Assembly (NCBI GenBank): GCA_905250025.1
Contig: CAJNOJ010000057.1
Coordinates: 186,001 to 250,000 of the forward strand
Length of the DNA: 64,000 nucleotides
Source: Adineta ricciae
Taxonomy: Eukaryota > Rotifera > Eurotatoria > Adinetida > Adinetidae
Reading direction: 5' to 3'
In this document: one piece after another, positions 44,801-64,000 of the stretch
Numbering within the stretch: the stretch's first letter is position 1
Layout: each line of letters starts with the position of its first letter
Notes under the pieces: generated by a model
Databases searched by the model: none
What the model saw: the letters and a program-made list of their open reading frames with translations, nothing else
What the model was told of the DNA's origin: nothing
Made by a program: the position numbers and the translations under genes

Positions 44801-45741
44801 CATGCATAATTGTAGAAAGAAATAAAATAATCAAGGAAAAAATAACTTATTATTGACTTTTTCGATCTAGTAGATCAACGGATTATGTATTTTTCGCACG
44901 TCACACGAACAGTTTCATAAAATCTACAGTCTCTGTATTGTTAAATAATAGTTGAAAACGTTTTGAGATAGGCGAGAATCTCTTGTCAAATCACCGTCAT
45001 CGAAAACCAGTGTCTTGTATGTGGTGCAGCGATTGACGAGTCAAGCCTTGGATGGAAGTGTATAGATATTACTGGAATATCACAATTGACTTTATCATCG
45101 CATGAAGATGAATGTCACATGTGTTCGAGATTTCTTAATACAACTGTATAAATTCGATATAAAAAATATAGACAGATGAATTTTATGGAATTTATCTAAT
45201 ATACTGTAAATGAAAATCGTTCTACTTATAAATTACAACGCGCGGCAAACGTATGGATATATTTCGATTATTTTCATATCGATACCGTCTTAAAGTCGAT
45301 ATCTGTTTGATGTTAAAGGCGTGTTCAAGATCAGAAATCAAAAACATGTTCTTGAATATGAATTCGAACTTTCAAAATAACGTTTCTAGAGTGACTTTTT
45401 ATCATCAAATTAAATGAATTCTGTCGCATTTTAGACGTTTTGACACCATATTTCTATAGGTGTTTGTTCGCTTTTACTGAGGAAATGTATTGCATATTCA
45501 CATAGTTTGACGTTTTCGTCTCGTTCAAATGTTCATTAAGCCGGTAAATCTTCTATCATTTGGTCGAACTATGATTCTTTTCTTAATCATCAATTGAAGA
45601 GAAACACCAGGTCAAGTGGTATCAGCTTTTGTTTTGCAAGACATTCGTTACCTTACGATTATAGAATTCCCAGTTAAATTTATTCAGATAAATTTCCTAA
45701 ATAACAACATATAATGCGTATTCACAATGGCAATGAACATC
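44801..45741. other. Intergenic region
   Basis: AT-rich. The first ~150 nt resemble sequence upstream of the intact MAM gene; the rest shows nothing recognisable. Confidence 0.5.
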
Positions 45742-46437
45742 TTAAGTGTAGAAGATGAGAAAAAATAGGAACGGTAATAGAATACAAAACTTTTCAAATA
45801 TAGTTCTTTCGATCAATACTGGATGATCGTCATCGTATTGTACAAGCTTACTCTTGCTTTGTGCAATATGAAAAATAAGACTTCCATCTCGAATCAGTGG
45901 TCTTTGTTTCTCAAATATCAGTCGATTAGAAATGTTCAGTTCTTGACCCATACATATAAAACTTGCGTGGTCTTGACAGTTCTTGCCAAAATTATAGTCG
46001 ATGATTTTTAGAAAATCACTTCGCGTAAATTTTCCAGGGATCTTCGACACTATTCGTTCTCCAGATGTTGTAATGAAGTACAACGTTATCGAGGTATCTT
46101 TCTAAATAAATAGAAGAGAGTGAAAAGATATTCTTCGACGAACATTTACTTTGCTTTCTTCTCTGATTGTTTGATTTCGCTCGCATGATGGTATTGTTTT
46201 GCCTATTAGGATTACAGCTCCATTGTTGATTAATTTGCTTTTCTGAATCTGAAAGGCAGCTGGATCGTTCAATAGCAAACGTCTACCCTTGCAGAAAAAT
46301 ACACAATCTTCGACAGCATTGTCATATATTTGACTTCTTATCATATGAAGCATGTCACTTAATTGAAATTCCTTAGGCAATGTGATCAGTGTACGTTTTC
46401 CAGGTATCGTAACAAAATGAAGATTTACGCTGGACAT
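45742..46437 (-). CDS. Tandem ubiquitin-like domain protein with hydrophobic C-terminus
   Basis: Exons 46150-46437 and 45742-46101 join in phase 0 across a 48-nt intron, 215 aa. Two similar ~75-residue domains follow one another: VNLHFVTIPGKRTLITLPKE with LSDMLHMIRSQI and CKGRRLLLND, and ITLYFITTSGERIVSKIPGK with SDFLKIIDYNF and CMGQELNISN. The pattern (strand, turn, strand, helix, strand) fits ubiquitin-like folds. It ends in a hydrophobic tail, FCILLPFLFFLIFYT, suggesting a tail-anchored membrane protein. No Gly-Gly, so not a conjugated modifier. No named family recognised. Confidence 0.6.
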
Positions 46438-47000
46438 AGTTCTATGAACTTCTGATATTTTTGTTCTCCTTTATCTGAAGATGGTCTCTTGTTTTTACCA
46501 ACATGGTTATATACTAAAATTAGTTATCTATGTGAGAATGTTATTGCGCCACCAGTATTTATTTTGACACGTACACTACGTCAGAGAAACAATGTGTCAG
46601 TTTTTTTCCTGATAAGATGTGTACACGAAAAGGAAAAATGAATAACAGATGACACGTTAGGTAAATCATGCTACAAAGTAATGACTTCCGTAGTGCTAAT
46701 GAAGATATTGCGTATAATAACTTATTAAACATTCCGAGGAAGAAAAACATCATTTTATTTTTTTTTCTATTCTGTGCATGACTTGAATATCAGTGTCATG
46801 TATAAATGTAGAGCAAAATAAAAGTCGATGCATGAGGAATATACAAAACCTATATTATATGCGAATTTAATATTTGAATGTGTCATCAAGGTAAAGCGAA
46901 AAACGGCTCAAGGACGATTCTTTACCTGTGACATATGTATGAATATATGTATATACTTGACTAGCACATGTTACAGATAAACAGATACAAGCCAAAGTAA
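46438..47000. other. Intergenic region
   Basis: AT-rich divergent spacer; a 64-codon open frame at 46559-46753 (-) is low-complexity. No gene called. Confidence 0.4.
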
Positions 47001-47603
47001 ATGTTTCGTTCCTATCAGCGCTATCCCCATCGGTCAGCTAGCAACATACGTGGTGTGCACCATAGACGTCATAATGCTATGCCATATCCCAGGGCTCGAT
47101 TATCTCATCGACAAATGATGATTCGTCGCCCAAGGTATTATTCAATACCACCATCTCGTCCTGTACAATCTCTTGGCTTTTTTGAAAGTATACTTGCATT
47201 CCTTGCTACACTATTCTGTCTAAACAGAAGTAGACCCGGTCGAGGCACATCGAGTGGGGGAGGTGGTGGTATTACTAGTGGTGGTGGAGGTGGTATTACA
47301 AGTGGTGGTGGCGGAGGTGGTGGTAGTACTAGTGGTGGCGGTGGTGGAGTGACAAGTAGTGGAGGAGGAGGCGGAGGTGGAACAAGTGGTGTTGGCAATG
47401 GCGGAGGAGCAAGTTGTGGCGGTGGAGGAGGAGCAAGCTGTGGTGGTGGCAGTGGAGGAGCAAGCTGTGGTGGTGGCGGTGGAGGTGCGAGCTGTGGTGG
47501 TGGCGGCGGAGGTGCAAGCTGTGGTGGTGGCGGTGGAGGTGCGAGCTGTGGTGGTGGCGGCGGAGGTGCAAGCTGTGGTGGAGGCGGAGGAGGTGGTGAT
47601 TAA
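47001..47603 (+). CDS. Glycine/cysteine-rich protein, paralog 1
   Basis: Intronless, 200 aa. The N-terminus is basic and Tyr/Arg/Pro-rich (MFRSYQRYPHRSASN, LSHRQMMIRRPRYY), then a short hydrophobic stretch (GFFESILAFLATLFCLN), then a Gly-rich tail with SGGGGG and ASCGGGGGG units repeated about eight times. The tail is a ~24-27-nt minisatellite. Such proteins occur as structural or matrix components (cuticle, glue, lorica-like), cross-linked by cysteines. The N-terminal hydrophobic stretch is not a classical signal peptide. Shares its plan and N-terminal motifs with the gene at 48427. Confidence 0.65.
   Translation: MFRSYQRYPHRSASNIRGVHHRRHNAMPYPRARLSHRQMMIRRPRYYSIPPSRPVQSLGFFESILAFLATLFCLNRSRPGRGTSSGGGGGITSGGGGGITSGGGGGGGSTSGGGGGVTSSGGGGGGGTSGVGNGGGASCGGGGGASCGGGSGGASCGGGGGGASCGGGGGGASCGGGGGGASCGGGGGGASCGGGGGGGD
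47230..47600 (+). repeat. Gly/Cys-coding minisatellite of paralog 1
   Basis: Tandem units of about 24-27 nt, rich in GGTGGTGGCGGAGG-like sequence with AGCTGTGG once per unit. GC-rich island in an AT-rich genome. Confidence 0.85.
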
Positions 47604-48426
47604 GTTACTGAGAGCATATATAGTGCCAGACTTTTCAAAATTTTAACGTGAGATGAAAAATCTAACAGGAAAACTACATGATCACGTTGATAAATAACGA
47701 GTATTATAACCAGTACCGGCAACAAATATGACTCTTACTTGTACATAAACTTACGATGAATAATTGAATAGAATTTATAGTTTTTAGGATGACTATACGT
47801 GTTTTAATATGCCAAAAACAAATACTGGAACCAGAGGATAGTATGTTTAAATCAGTGCAATTTGTTCATTCTTTTGGATTTCGCTAATACTTAGTCTTTG
47901 ATCATTGCTCATATGGCAGTTTGTCAATATTAATCATATGAAAGATCGGTCCTTGATAGTCACGAAGTATCGAGTCTCGTCGTGTTGAAATCATCGTTAC
48001 TGTCACGATTAATTGAAATAATACTGGTTCACATCAGCGTCGTATCTACTGATTTGTATGTGACAATTTCCACAATTCATGAAGATCCGTCATCTATTAT
48101 GGTACATTTAACTACTCACTTTCTAGTGTACATACGTTAGCAGATGAATACGCGCTCTTCTTATCGTTCTACATATACTGTCGTGAATAATGAGTCATCT
48201 CCTATTCGGTGCGTTCTCCTTCCTAGTTTCACGGTATATATTCAGTAGCATTGTAAACAAGTATCGAACACAAGCAACTCAATATACAACAGGTACGTAT
48301 CACTTGTGTGATATATTTATTTCACTGTCCGACGCATTACACAGGAGCAAATATTTTACGTATACATTCCTTTACATACGCGACCATACATCACGTGGTA
48401 CGGAAGCGTAACGTTGTTGGAAAACA
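47604..48426. other. Spacer between the Gly/Cys paralogs
   Basis: About 0.8 kb, AT-rich. An open frame at 48190-48411 has no support. Contains the promoter of paralog 2. Confidence 0.4.
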
Positions 48427-49008
48427 ATGATTCGTTCCTATAATCGATATCCCAATAGGGCATCAAGTGGTTCCTATCGATATTCACAAGCACAAAATAA
48501 TGCTCGACGATATCCTAGGCCACAGTTCTCCAACCGGCAAATGATGTACCGTCCAATGAATTATGCATCGGCGCCGCCAGGTCAACGCCCTGGCTTCTTC
48601 GGCGCAATTCTTGCTGCATTATTCGGCCTCAATAGTAGTCGACCAGTTGCGAGACCACCATATAATAATTATAATGCGGGTAGAGGAGTATCGCCAGGCA
48701 ATATCGGTGGTGGTGGCGCAGGATACGGCGGACCTGCAGGATGTGGTGGACCTGCAGGATGTGGTGGACCTGCAGGATGTGGTGGACCTGCAGGATGCGG
48801 TGGCGGCGGTGGTGGATGTGGTGGTGGAGGCGGTGGCGGTGGTGGATGTGGTGGTGGTGGTGGAGGCGGTGGCGGTGGCGGTGGTGGATGTGGTGGTGGC
48901 GGCGGCGGTGGCGGTGGTGGATGTGGTGGCGGTGGCGGTGGCGGTGGTGGATGTGGTGGCGGCGGCGGTGGCGGTGGTGGATGTGGTGGCGGCGGCGGTG
49001 GCGGCTAA
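48427..49008 (+). CDS. Glycine/cysteine-rich protein, paralog 2
   Basis: Intronless, 193 aa. N-terminal plan as in paralog 1: MIRSYNRYPNRASSGSYRYS, RPQFSNRQMMYRPMNY, then GFFGAILAALFGLNSSRP. The tail starts with four GGPAGC units and continues with CGGGGGGGGG blocks. Gly content is even higher than in paralog 1. The shared motif R-x-Y-x-R-Y-P, RQM, GFF-x-x-ILA and LN-x-SRP defines a small family that I do not recognise. Probably structural and secreted or self-assembling; inference only. Confidence 0.65.
   Translation: MIRSYNRYPNRASSGSYRYSQAQNNARRYPRPQFSNRQMMYRPMNYASAPPGQRPGFFGAILAALFGLNSSRPVARPPYNNYNAGRGVSPGNIGGGGAGYGGPAGCGGPAGCGGPAGCGGPAGCGGGGGGCGGGGGGGGGCGGGGGGGGGGGGGCGGGGGGGGGGCGGGGGGGGGCGGGGGGGGGCGGGGGGG
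48730..49005 (+). repeat. Gly/Cys-coding minisatellite of paralog 2
   Basis: Four perfect 18-nt units (ggacctgcaggatgtggt) followed by GGTGGCGGCGG-type repeats with one TGT per ~27-33 nt. Confidence 0.88.
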
Positions 49009-49680
49009 CTGGATCAAGAATGTCAATTATATCATTGAAACGTACTTTGTAAACTAACTATTGACGAAGGATCCCAAAAGAGATAAACAACAGTGACAAT
49101 AATTGAATTCCCATCTTCCAGACTACTATTTTACTCTTATTCCTAAGATTCTATTCTAATTATAATATCATCAGTAGATAAAGACACATCACGATATTAC
49201 TACTCGAGAAACAATTTAATTGTTTGTGCTTTGTAATTTTTTTTCTGCCAATTAAGATAAAATATTGAATACAAATATAGTCCTAATGTTAGTTTCCCAC
49301 TTTGTACTGCATTTCAAGATGCATATAAACTTACCAAAATCAGCCACATAGGTAATGCATATGCGACTTGAAGTACGAAGAACAATCTCGGCCAAATGTG
49401 GCAAATTCGTACAGATACAAAACTCATGCTTGTTCAGTCATCTGAAAACTGCCAGAAAAATACGTTAAAACCGTGATTACCTCCGTTGTTATCACACTGT
49501 CACATCACACACTTCTAACAAGTTACGGCTCTCTCTTTATTTCTCTTGCATGAACGTTCTGTGCAAGCAGCGATATCTGGCGGATAGAAATAAAGAACGT
49601 TCAACGTATTAACAAATGATATTTCAACTCACATATGGATATATCGATCAACTGACCAGTGACCATTCAAGGAATGAGAA
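49009..49680. other. Intergenic region
   Basis: AT-rich promoter region of the GCNA gene; nothing recognised. Confidence 0.4.
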
Positions 49681-51834
49681 ATGGCTGAGGACCATGATCA
49701 TGAAGATATTTCGTTTAGAACCTCATCTTCGATTGATCTCATCGATATTCCATTGAAAAACACGGATTTCAATTCATCACTGGACACTTACTCGAATGTA
49801 TTCGATAAAAATCGTCATAATTTCAGCGCCAGTTCAGAAATTCCATTCATTAATCAGAATAATGACCAGCCATTATCTACGGAATACAACAGAACCTTTA
49901 CTAAAGAAGTATCGAAAACCATTATCAATGCTTTCACAGGAAAACCAATTAGTCCCAATCCTTGGAGAAAACTATGTACAAAAAATATTCAACGTCAAAT
50001 AGAAACAGACATTGCCATGTCAAATGACATTTTGTCACCAAATTTACAAACGGTTGAACTGCAACGTATGAAAAATGAAGTAAAATTGAGAAACTGAATA
50101 ATCTTCTTTTCAAATTTAGCAGCTCCATTAGACCAATTCAATAATCAGCCCGTACGTCACTCACGCAAGTACGCAGTTTATTTCGAACGTGCAATATACC
50201 CTTGATTTATTCTTTTTCTCTCTAGAGATATGGTTCACAATCAGCGCGCTAAAGACAGTAGTATCGAAGATGAAGCATTCGAACAGTGTAGGTTTTCATC
50301 CGCAATCATTTCCGACCAATAATGGTTGTCATAGTTTTACAAGGTCATCAGAGTCCAACTGCGATTCAACAGCAGAACATTACACCGATTCACCGACGAC
50401 GAAAGAAACGAAATAGGTATTTCATGTTTTATACCATTACCACAAATATTTTGTTTCTGTGTAACTCTAGTCAGAGGGATTCAATTGACAAATTGTCATC
50501 TTCGTCCGAAGAAATCGTCAAGGTGCCTCAATTCGCTACTCCTACGAAAACAAGTCCATTTATTCGCGATGATCCATCGTGGCATAGGTAATCCAATTGA
50601 AGAAAAGTAAATTTATACGAAAATATTCATCGTAGACTAGCTGATGTTTATACTTCCGAAGATTCGGATGAGAAAACTCACTTATTATCAGCCAATTTGA
50701 ACTACAGGTGAGTTCGACAGAATACTCTTCACACTGATCAAACCTAAAATGATTTTTTCCGGCGTTCTAGTCTTCATCTGAAATCCGAAGTTTATACATC
50801 AGACCAATCCTCGAGTTCGTCTTCATCATCATCGAAAGTTGACAGTCGACTATCAGCAACAGGTAGCGATAGAAAAACAATATTCAATTTTCTTCAATCG
50901 CTTGCTGAAAATATTCCATTTGAACAGAAACATCCGAATGCACAACCGTATGTCTTTCTCCGTTTCTTAGTAACATGTATTGTTCATGAACTGATGTTTT
51001 GTTTCATGTAGATATTTCATGCACTCAGATTTTAATCTTAAAAACAAACGACAAGAACTCGCTGATAAACTTTTCACTCTATACAACCAAGATGTTTTCT
51101 CTTCAAAAGTAAATTTTATACATATTATATAATGATGAAACTCGTTTTGTTCTCCGACATTGTAGCTGTCAGATAAAGTCACCGTCGTTTGGAGTGGTCG
51201 TCTTACTGCAACGGCGGGTCATTGTACTACTCGCAAGGCAACACGCACCGCCGTGATTACACTTTCGCATAAAGTGTGCGATTCGCCCGGTTAGTTTAAT
51301 CTTCTACGCCAAAAATATGAAGAAGAATATCTCCATCTAGAACGTTGCCGTGATACACTTCTGCATGAAATGTGTCATGCAGCTGTAACTCTTATTGATG
51401 GCGTCATGGAATATGGCCATGGACCTTTATGGCGACAATGGACCTCTATAGCTGCAAAATCGTATCCATACCTACCACCGATATCAGTTCGCCATACGTA
51501 CGATGTGGCTTATAGATTTATCTATCGTTGTGGTCAATGTCTGCATGAAGTCTATCGACACTCGAAATCGCTCGATTTAGAAGTGGACTATTGTGGTAAA
51601 TGTATGGGGAAATTTGATTTGATTACCAATGGGATCAAAGATGAAACACAAACACCGAAAAAGGCAGCTAATAAATACAATTTATTTGTTAAAGAAAACT
51701 TTCAAGCAGTGAAACAGGCGAATCCTCATTTATCGACACCACAGTTAATGCGACAATTGAGTAAAGAGTATAAACTTCAGAATGAACAACAGAAAATGAT
51801 TGATTTACCGAATTTTGATCAATTGAAATTGTAA
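49681..51834 (+). CDS. GCNA: GCNA-type SprT metalloprotease (germ cell nuclear acidic protein)
   Basis: Ten exons: 49681-50065, 50120-50168, 50226-50287, 50344-50416, 50471-50587, 50636-50707, 50771-50947, 51012-51108, 51166-51289, 51341-51834; 549 aa. The N-terminal ~330 residues are disordered, Ser/Asp/Glu-rich. The SprT domain begins at ~residue 345: LADKLFTLYNQDVF, VTVVWSGRLTATAG, AVITLSHKVCD and the zinc motif LLHEMCHAAVTLIDG, followed by GHGPLWRQW. A zinc ribbon (YRCGQCL...YCGKCMG) and a C-terminal HMG-like helix region (KKAANKYNLFVKENF) match GCNA rather than SPRTN. Role: repair of DNA-protein crosslinks, germline genome stability. Exons 1-3 are the least certain joins. Confidence 0.85.
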
Positions 51835-52021
51835 ATTTTTGTCTTCCCTCTCCTTCCTTTCTCTCTCTCTCTCTCGTCTAGTCAGATATTCCATTTTTTT
51901 TGTAATTCGAAATGACCTTTTCTTTTCTATCAGATGTCTTACGTATTTTCTGTGTATGTATTAGAAAATCAACGAATGAATTCGTTTTTCTCAACATCAA
52001 TTGAAAGACTTTCAAAGTTTA
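51835..52021. other. Convergent spacer with CT repeat
   Basis: 3' UTRs of two convergent genes; (CT)n at ~51860-51878. Confidence 0.6.
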
Positions 52022-53134
52022 TTACATTTCAAATTCTACATCGATATTGAGTGTAAAATTATCGAAGAATCTCATTGGTTGTATACAGGTGTCTATGAAT
52101 TGAATTGGTAGCCAAGTTTGAAAGTCATGAGCTTTGATTCCGTCTCTACTTGAACGGTACCTTTCAGCGTAATACAAGTGTACAGTTTCTTCGGTTGATA
52201 TTGGCAAAGTAGCGACATTTATTTGACGAGCAGGAACTGTGAAATTTGTTCCATATGGATCATCAATTGAACACGGATTGATCGTGATGTCTTTCAGATG
52301 TTCGGGTGGAGCTCCTCCATCAGCACAATAGTTCAATTGACCGAGATACGTCCAATTTCCAAGTATCTTAGTACTGCGATAGATTCGTGCATCCGAACCC
52401 CATTGACAAAAACAACAATCGAAGGATAACATCGTGTAATAGAATTCTTTTCGTTTGAACATTCCACCTCCACCATACCATGGAAAATCATCTTTTTCAA
52501 GGATAATTGCCGATTGTCCAGTACTTGCCATCCAATCTGGTGACAGTTTTTCTACGATATGTCTCGATGGTTTATCACGTGTATTGTACCGAACATACGC
52601 TGTACTATCGCCGTCGACGAATAGATTAATCGTGTCACTGATTATTCTTCCACCTTGCATTTCCAACGGCTGAACATTAACGAACGGACCATAGGGTGTC
52701 GATGAAACAGCAATTGCAATACGAGAATTTTGGAAACCATATCTGCTCGACCAATAAATCATGACGTATTGTTTCGTTCGAGGATTATAATCAACATTCG
52801 GCATCCAATAAGTGATATGTAAATTATCCTTCATCATTTCCGGTACAATATTATTGCTGATCAATGTCCATTGAACAAGATCCGGTGATGTATAAAGAGA
52901 GAATGTATTGTTTATATAACCACATATACCATCACAAACTGTTGTCGATTGACGACATTGGTCGTAAACGGTCCCATACATAAAGTAAGTTTTATTGAAT
53001 TTCACTAGACAACCATCGTGCGCATTGACAATATTTCCATTTGTATCCAATCGAGGAACAACATTCGAGATGACGATCTGCTTGCTAAAAGCAAGCCAAA
53101 CTTTCGACAGAAGAAATATCCAAAGAAACTTCAT
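52022..53134 (-). CDS. Secreted GH43-like five-bladed beta-propeller protein
   Basis: Intronless, 370 aa, with a signal peptide (MKFLWIFLLSKVWLAFS). The start of the mature part, NIVNAHDGCLVKFNKTYFMYG, and later YTSPDLVQWTLIS and SSTPYGPFVN have the look of glycoside hydrolase family 43/62 beta-propellers (N-A-H-D/G near the catalytic Asp, Y-x-S-x-D-L-x-x-W, P-x-G-P-F). Blade elements continue as ISDTINLFVDGDSTAYVRY and IYRSTKILGNWTYLG. Target glycan unknown. About 8 Cys suggest secretion and disulphides. The intronless structure and family distribution in fungi and bacteria favour horizontal gain, as inference. Confidence 0.75.
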   Translation of the reverse strand: MKFLWIFLLSKVWLAFSKQIVISNVVPRLDTNGNIVNAHDGCLVKFNKTYFMYGTVYDQCRQSTTVCDGICGYINNTFSLYTSPDLVQWTLISNNIVPEMMKDNLHITYWMPNVDYNPRTKQYVMIYWSSRYGFQNSRIAIAVSSTPYGPFVNVQPLEMQGGRIISDTINLFVDGDSTAYVRYNTRDKPSRHIVEKLSPDWMASTGQSAIILEKDDFPWYGGGGMFKRKEFYYTMLSFDCCFCQWGSDARIYRSTKILGNWTYLGQLNYCADGGAPPEHLKDITINPCSIDDPYGTNFTVPARQINVATLPISTEETVHLYYAERYRSSRDGIKAHDFQTWLPIQFIDTCIQPMRFFDNFTLNIDVEFEM

Positions 53135-53334
53135 TGACGAATGAATGACACAACTATATGCTTATTTCAACAGAATGACGGTGAAAATATTTTTATCTTA
53201 TCTTCTGCTGTTGAGATAACAACACTTACATGTATTTTCGATTAATACATAATGAAGATAAAAATAGAAAATAAATCAAAATGATTTAAAAGATTAAGAT
53301 GATTTTTAATTATAAATGAAACAGAATAGTGCAA
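53135..53334. other. Divergent promoter spacer
   Basis: 200-bp AT-rich region between two secreted-protein genes pointing away from each other; possible shared promoter. Confidence 0.4.
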
Positions 53335-54087
53335 ATGCAGACATTCCTTCGATACAACAAAATGCAAAGAATCATTTTCTTACTTCTGACTTTCACTGTT
53401 TCAACCGGTGGCCTATTCTATGGAACTACAGATCTACCTGATGGTGATGCTGAAATGTTCTGCTCCATACAAGCTGGTTTCGATATTGGACGAGATCTAC
53501 CCGAAGAATGGACTTGGAACTACTCTCAAATACCGAAAGGGCAATGGTTTCGGATGCATGGTCAAATTCGTCGTATGTCTTATGATGCACCGGATTCAGT
53601 TCTTCGTCGTGATGATCCTCAACGGCAAGGCAATTGTTATTTTCAAATAGAATCGAATACGATGACGGAATACATTCAAAATATTCCATTTCCACGAGCT
53701 ACTGCGATGAGTACGCCGTACAATTATTACTTTTCGGCTTCCATGTTCGATGACAGTGGTCGAGTTCGTATCGCTTTAGAATGGTACGACGAGCACAATC
53801 GATTAATGAATTCGACTAGTATTCAATCGAATAACCAAATCGATTCAGGTGAGAACTGAATGAAAACAATGATTAAAATTGAATTGATTTTCTCTCGTAC
53901 AGACAATGTTTCTCGATTGAATGAAGCGAAACTTGGAAAAATTGTGCAAGATGCCCAGACAATGTTAATTCGAATCAAAACGAACCCGTTGGTTTCGAAA
54001 TCAGAACCAATGTCGTATTCAATTGATATGATTCACGTGGTTTTCTTTCCGGACCATATTTTCGGCAATGGACGACCGTCAAAATGA
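53335..54087 (+). CDS. Secreted protein of unknown function
   Basis: Exons 53335-53848 and 53903-54087, phase 1 join, 232 aa from the first ATG; a better signal peptide starts at the second ATG, 53362 (MQRIIFLLLTFTVSTGGLFYG). The mature protein is rich in aromatic residues (EEWTWNYSQIPKGQWFRMHG) and charged strands (GRVRIALEWYDEHNRLMNS), which suggests a beta-sandwich such as a carbohydrate-binding module. No family recognised. Divergent from the GH43-like gene, which is compatible with a shared role in digestion. Confidence 0.55.
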
Positions 54088-54859
54088 TTTGTCTTGCTCT
54101 CTTCGATGAGTTTAATGAGAATATGTTCTAATGAATATCGTTAAATCACGGATGACAACTAAGTTCAAAGTTAGAATAGGTCATGATTGGAAAAGAACAT
54201 CGTACGTGCACCAGATGACTGAAAATCCATTAGAGATAATAGCATAATCACATTCTTTTCTTTTCAATTCATCGAATATTTATCAACTACAACAGGAATT
54301 CTATATTCCACCTAATTATTTGCATTAGGATGTACTGATTGACATATAAAACAGAACACAGTCATGTATTGATCATATCGAGTGAAAGTAAAAGTCAAAT
54401 CAACAAATAGACTATAAAAATTCTCATCGATAATGTCAGAATATGAATCATATGAGGAAATCAAGATGTTGTTCAAACGAATGACTCAAAAAGTGATATA
54501 TTCGAGAAATTTCTCTTTGTAGAGTCTCGATGTTATTGCTGAAACCATTCGAAACAAATTTGAGTCCGTCTTTCGCATCATTGGATCGCTGCTGTCGCAT
54601 TTTCCCATTCTTAATCGATACTAAACGATAAACATTTTATTTTTCTTCTTCCCCCGCTAGCATCTTTTGCCATATATGACGTATTCATTAATGCAACAGA
54701 TGGTCAGCTTTAATCACATTAGAACAAGAAGAAAAAACAAGATGAATAAAGTTTGATTCAATCGACATTCATTGTCGTCTTTCTTTTTTATCAACATCAG
54801 CAATATCCCTTCGTCCCGACGGCAAAAAACATCCTTCTCTTTCTAATAATTAAATAAAA
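54088..54859. other. Intergenic region upstream of the ferlin gene
   Basis: About 0.8 kb, AT-rich, with no credible gene; probably ferlin promoter and 5' UTR. Confidence 0.5.

Positions 54860-64000
<9,141 letters not shown>

Noticed and set aside
47138-47398. Antisense Pro-rich open frame
   Set aside because: Reverse complement of a Gly-coding minisatellite; automatic by-product.
48730-49005. Regularly spaced repeats that might suggest a CRISPR array
   Set aside because: Repeat units are contiguous and coding, without unique spacers, in a eukaryotic genome.
48619-49026. Thr/Ala-rich antisense open frame over paralog 2
   Set aside because: Same reason: mirror of the GGT/GGC repeat.

Overview
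The window looks like nuclear DNA of a bdelloid rotifer, most likely Adineta or a close relative. The strongest evidence is a late-embryogenesis-abundant (LEA) protein gene whose product has a signal peptide and ends in ATEL, the arrangement described for bdelloid LEA1. Further support comes from compact multi-exon genes with GT-AG introns of about 48-62 nt, AT-rich spacers, an ART domain fused to leucine-rich repeats, a small RyR-domain membrane protein, and several intronless genes of bacterial or fungal type. I traced exon joins by reading frame, intron phase and splice sites; no transcript or database evidence was available.

Layout. 1-9.6 kb: a membrane-anchored phosphodiesterase/pyrophosphatase (+), then on the minus strand a PA-domain M28 aminopeptidase, an isochorismatase-like hydrolase, a tight SNRNP25/GTF2H5 pair only 6 nt apart, and a three-Ig-domain lachesin/IgLON-like protein. 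9.7-33.7 kb: two diverged copies of one ~12 kb block in direct order, separated by a single N at 21853. Each holds ART-LRR, a RyR-domain protein, a B-box pseudogene, a coiled-coil pseudogene, a small HSP20-like gene, a secreted 182-aa protein, an RNF126-type E3 ligase and RPS7. The cyclin I-like gene is cut by the N in the first copy and complete after the second. The N at the joint makes uncollapsed homologous contigs at least as likely as a real tandem duplication.

34-54 kb: a MAM-domain membrane protein, the LEA gene, a small possible beta-grasp protein, a Het-C/VWA7-like secreted protein, a decayed copy of the MAM gene, a double ubiquitin-like protein, two paralogous Gly/Cys-rich proteins, a GCNA-type SprT protease, a GH43-like secreted protein and an orphan secreted protein. 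54.9-64 kb: an almost complete dysferlin/myoferlin-type ferlin, cut at the right edge inside its C-terminal membrane anchor.

The most striking structures are three same-phase alternative exons in the third C2 domain of the ferlin, a second possible first exon in the same gene, LEA exons that equal one or two 11-residue repeat units, and the in-frame GTF2H5-SNRNP25 pair. Functional themes are stress and desiccation biology (LEA, HSP20-like, amphipathic coiled coil), membrane repair and fusion (ferlin), genome maintenance (TFIIH subunit, GCNA) and secreted or acquired hydrolases.
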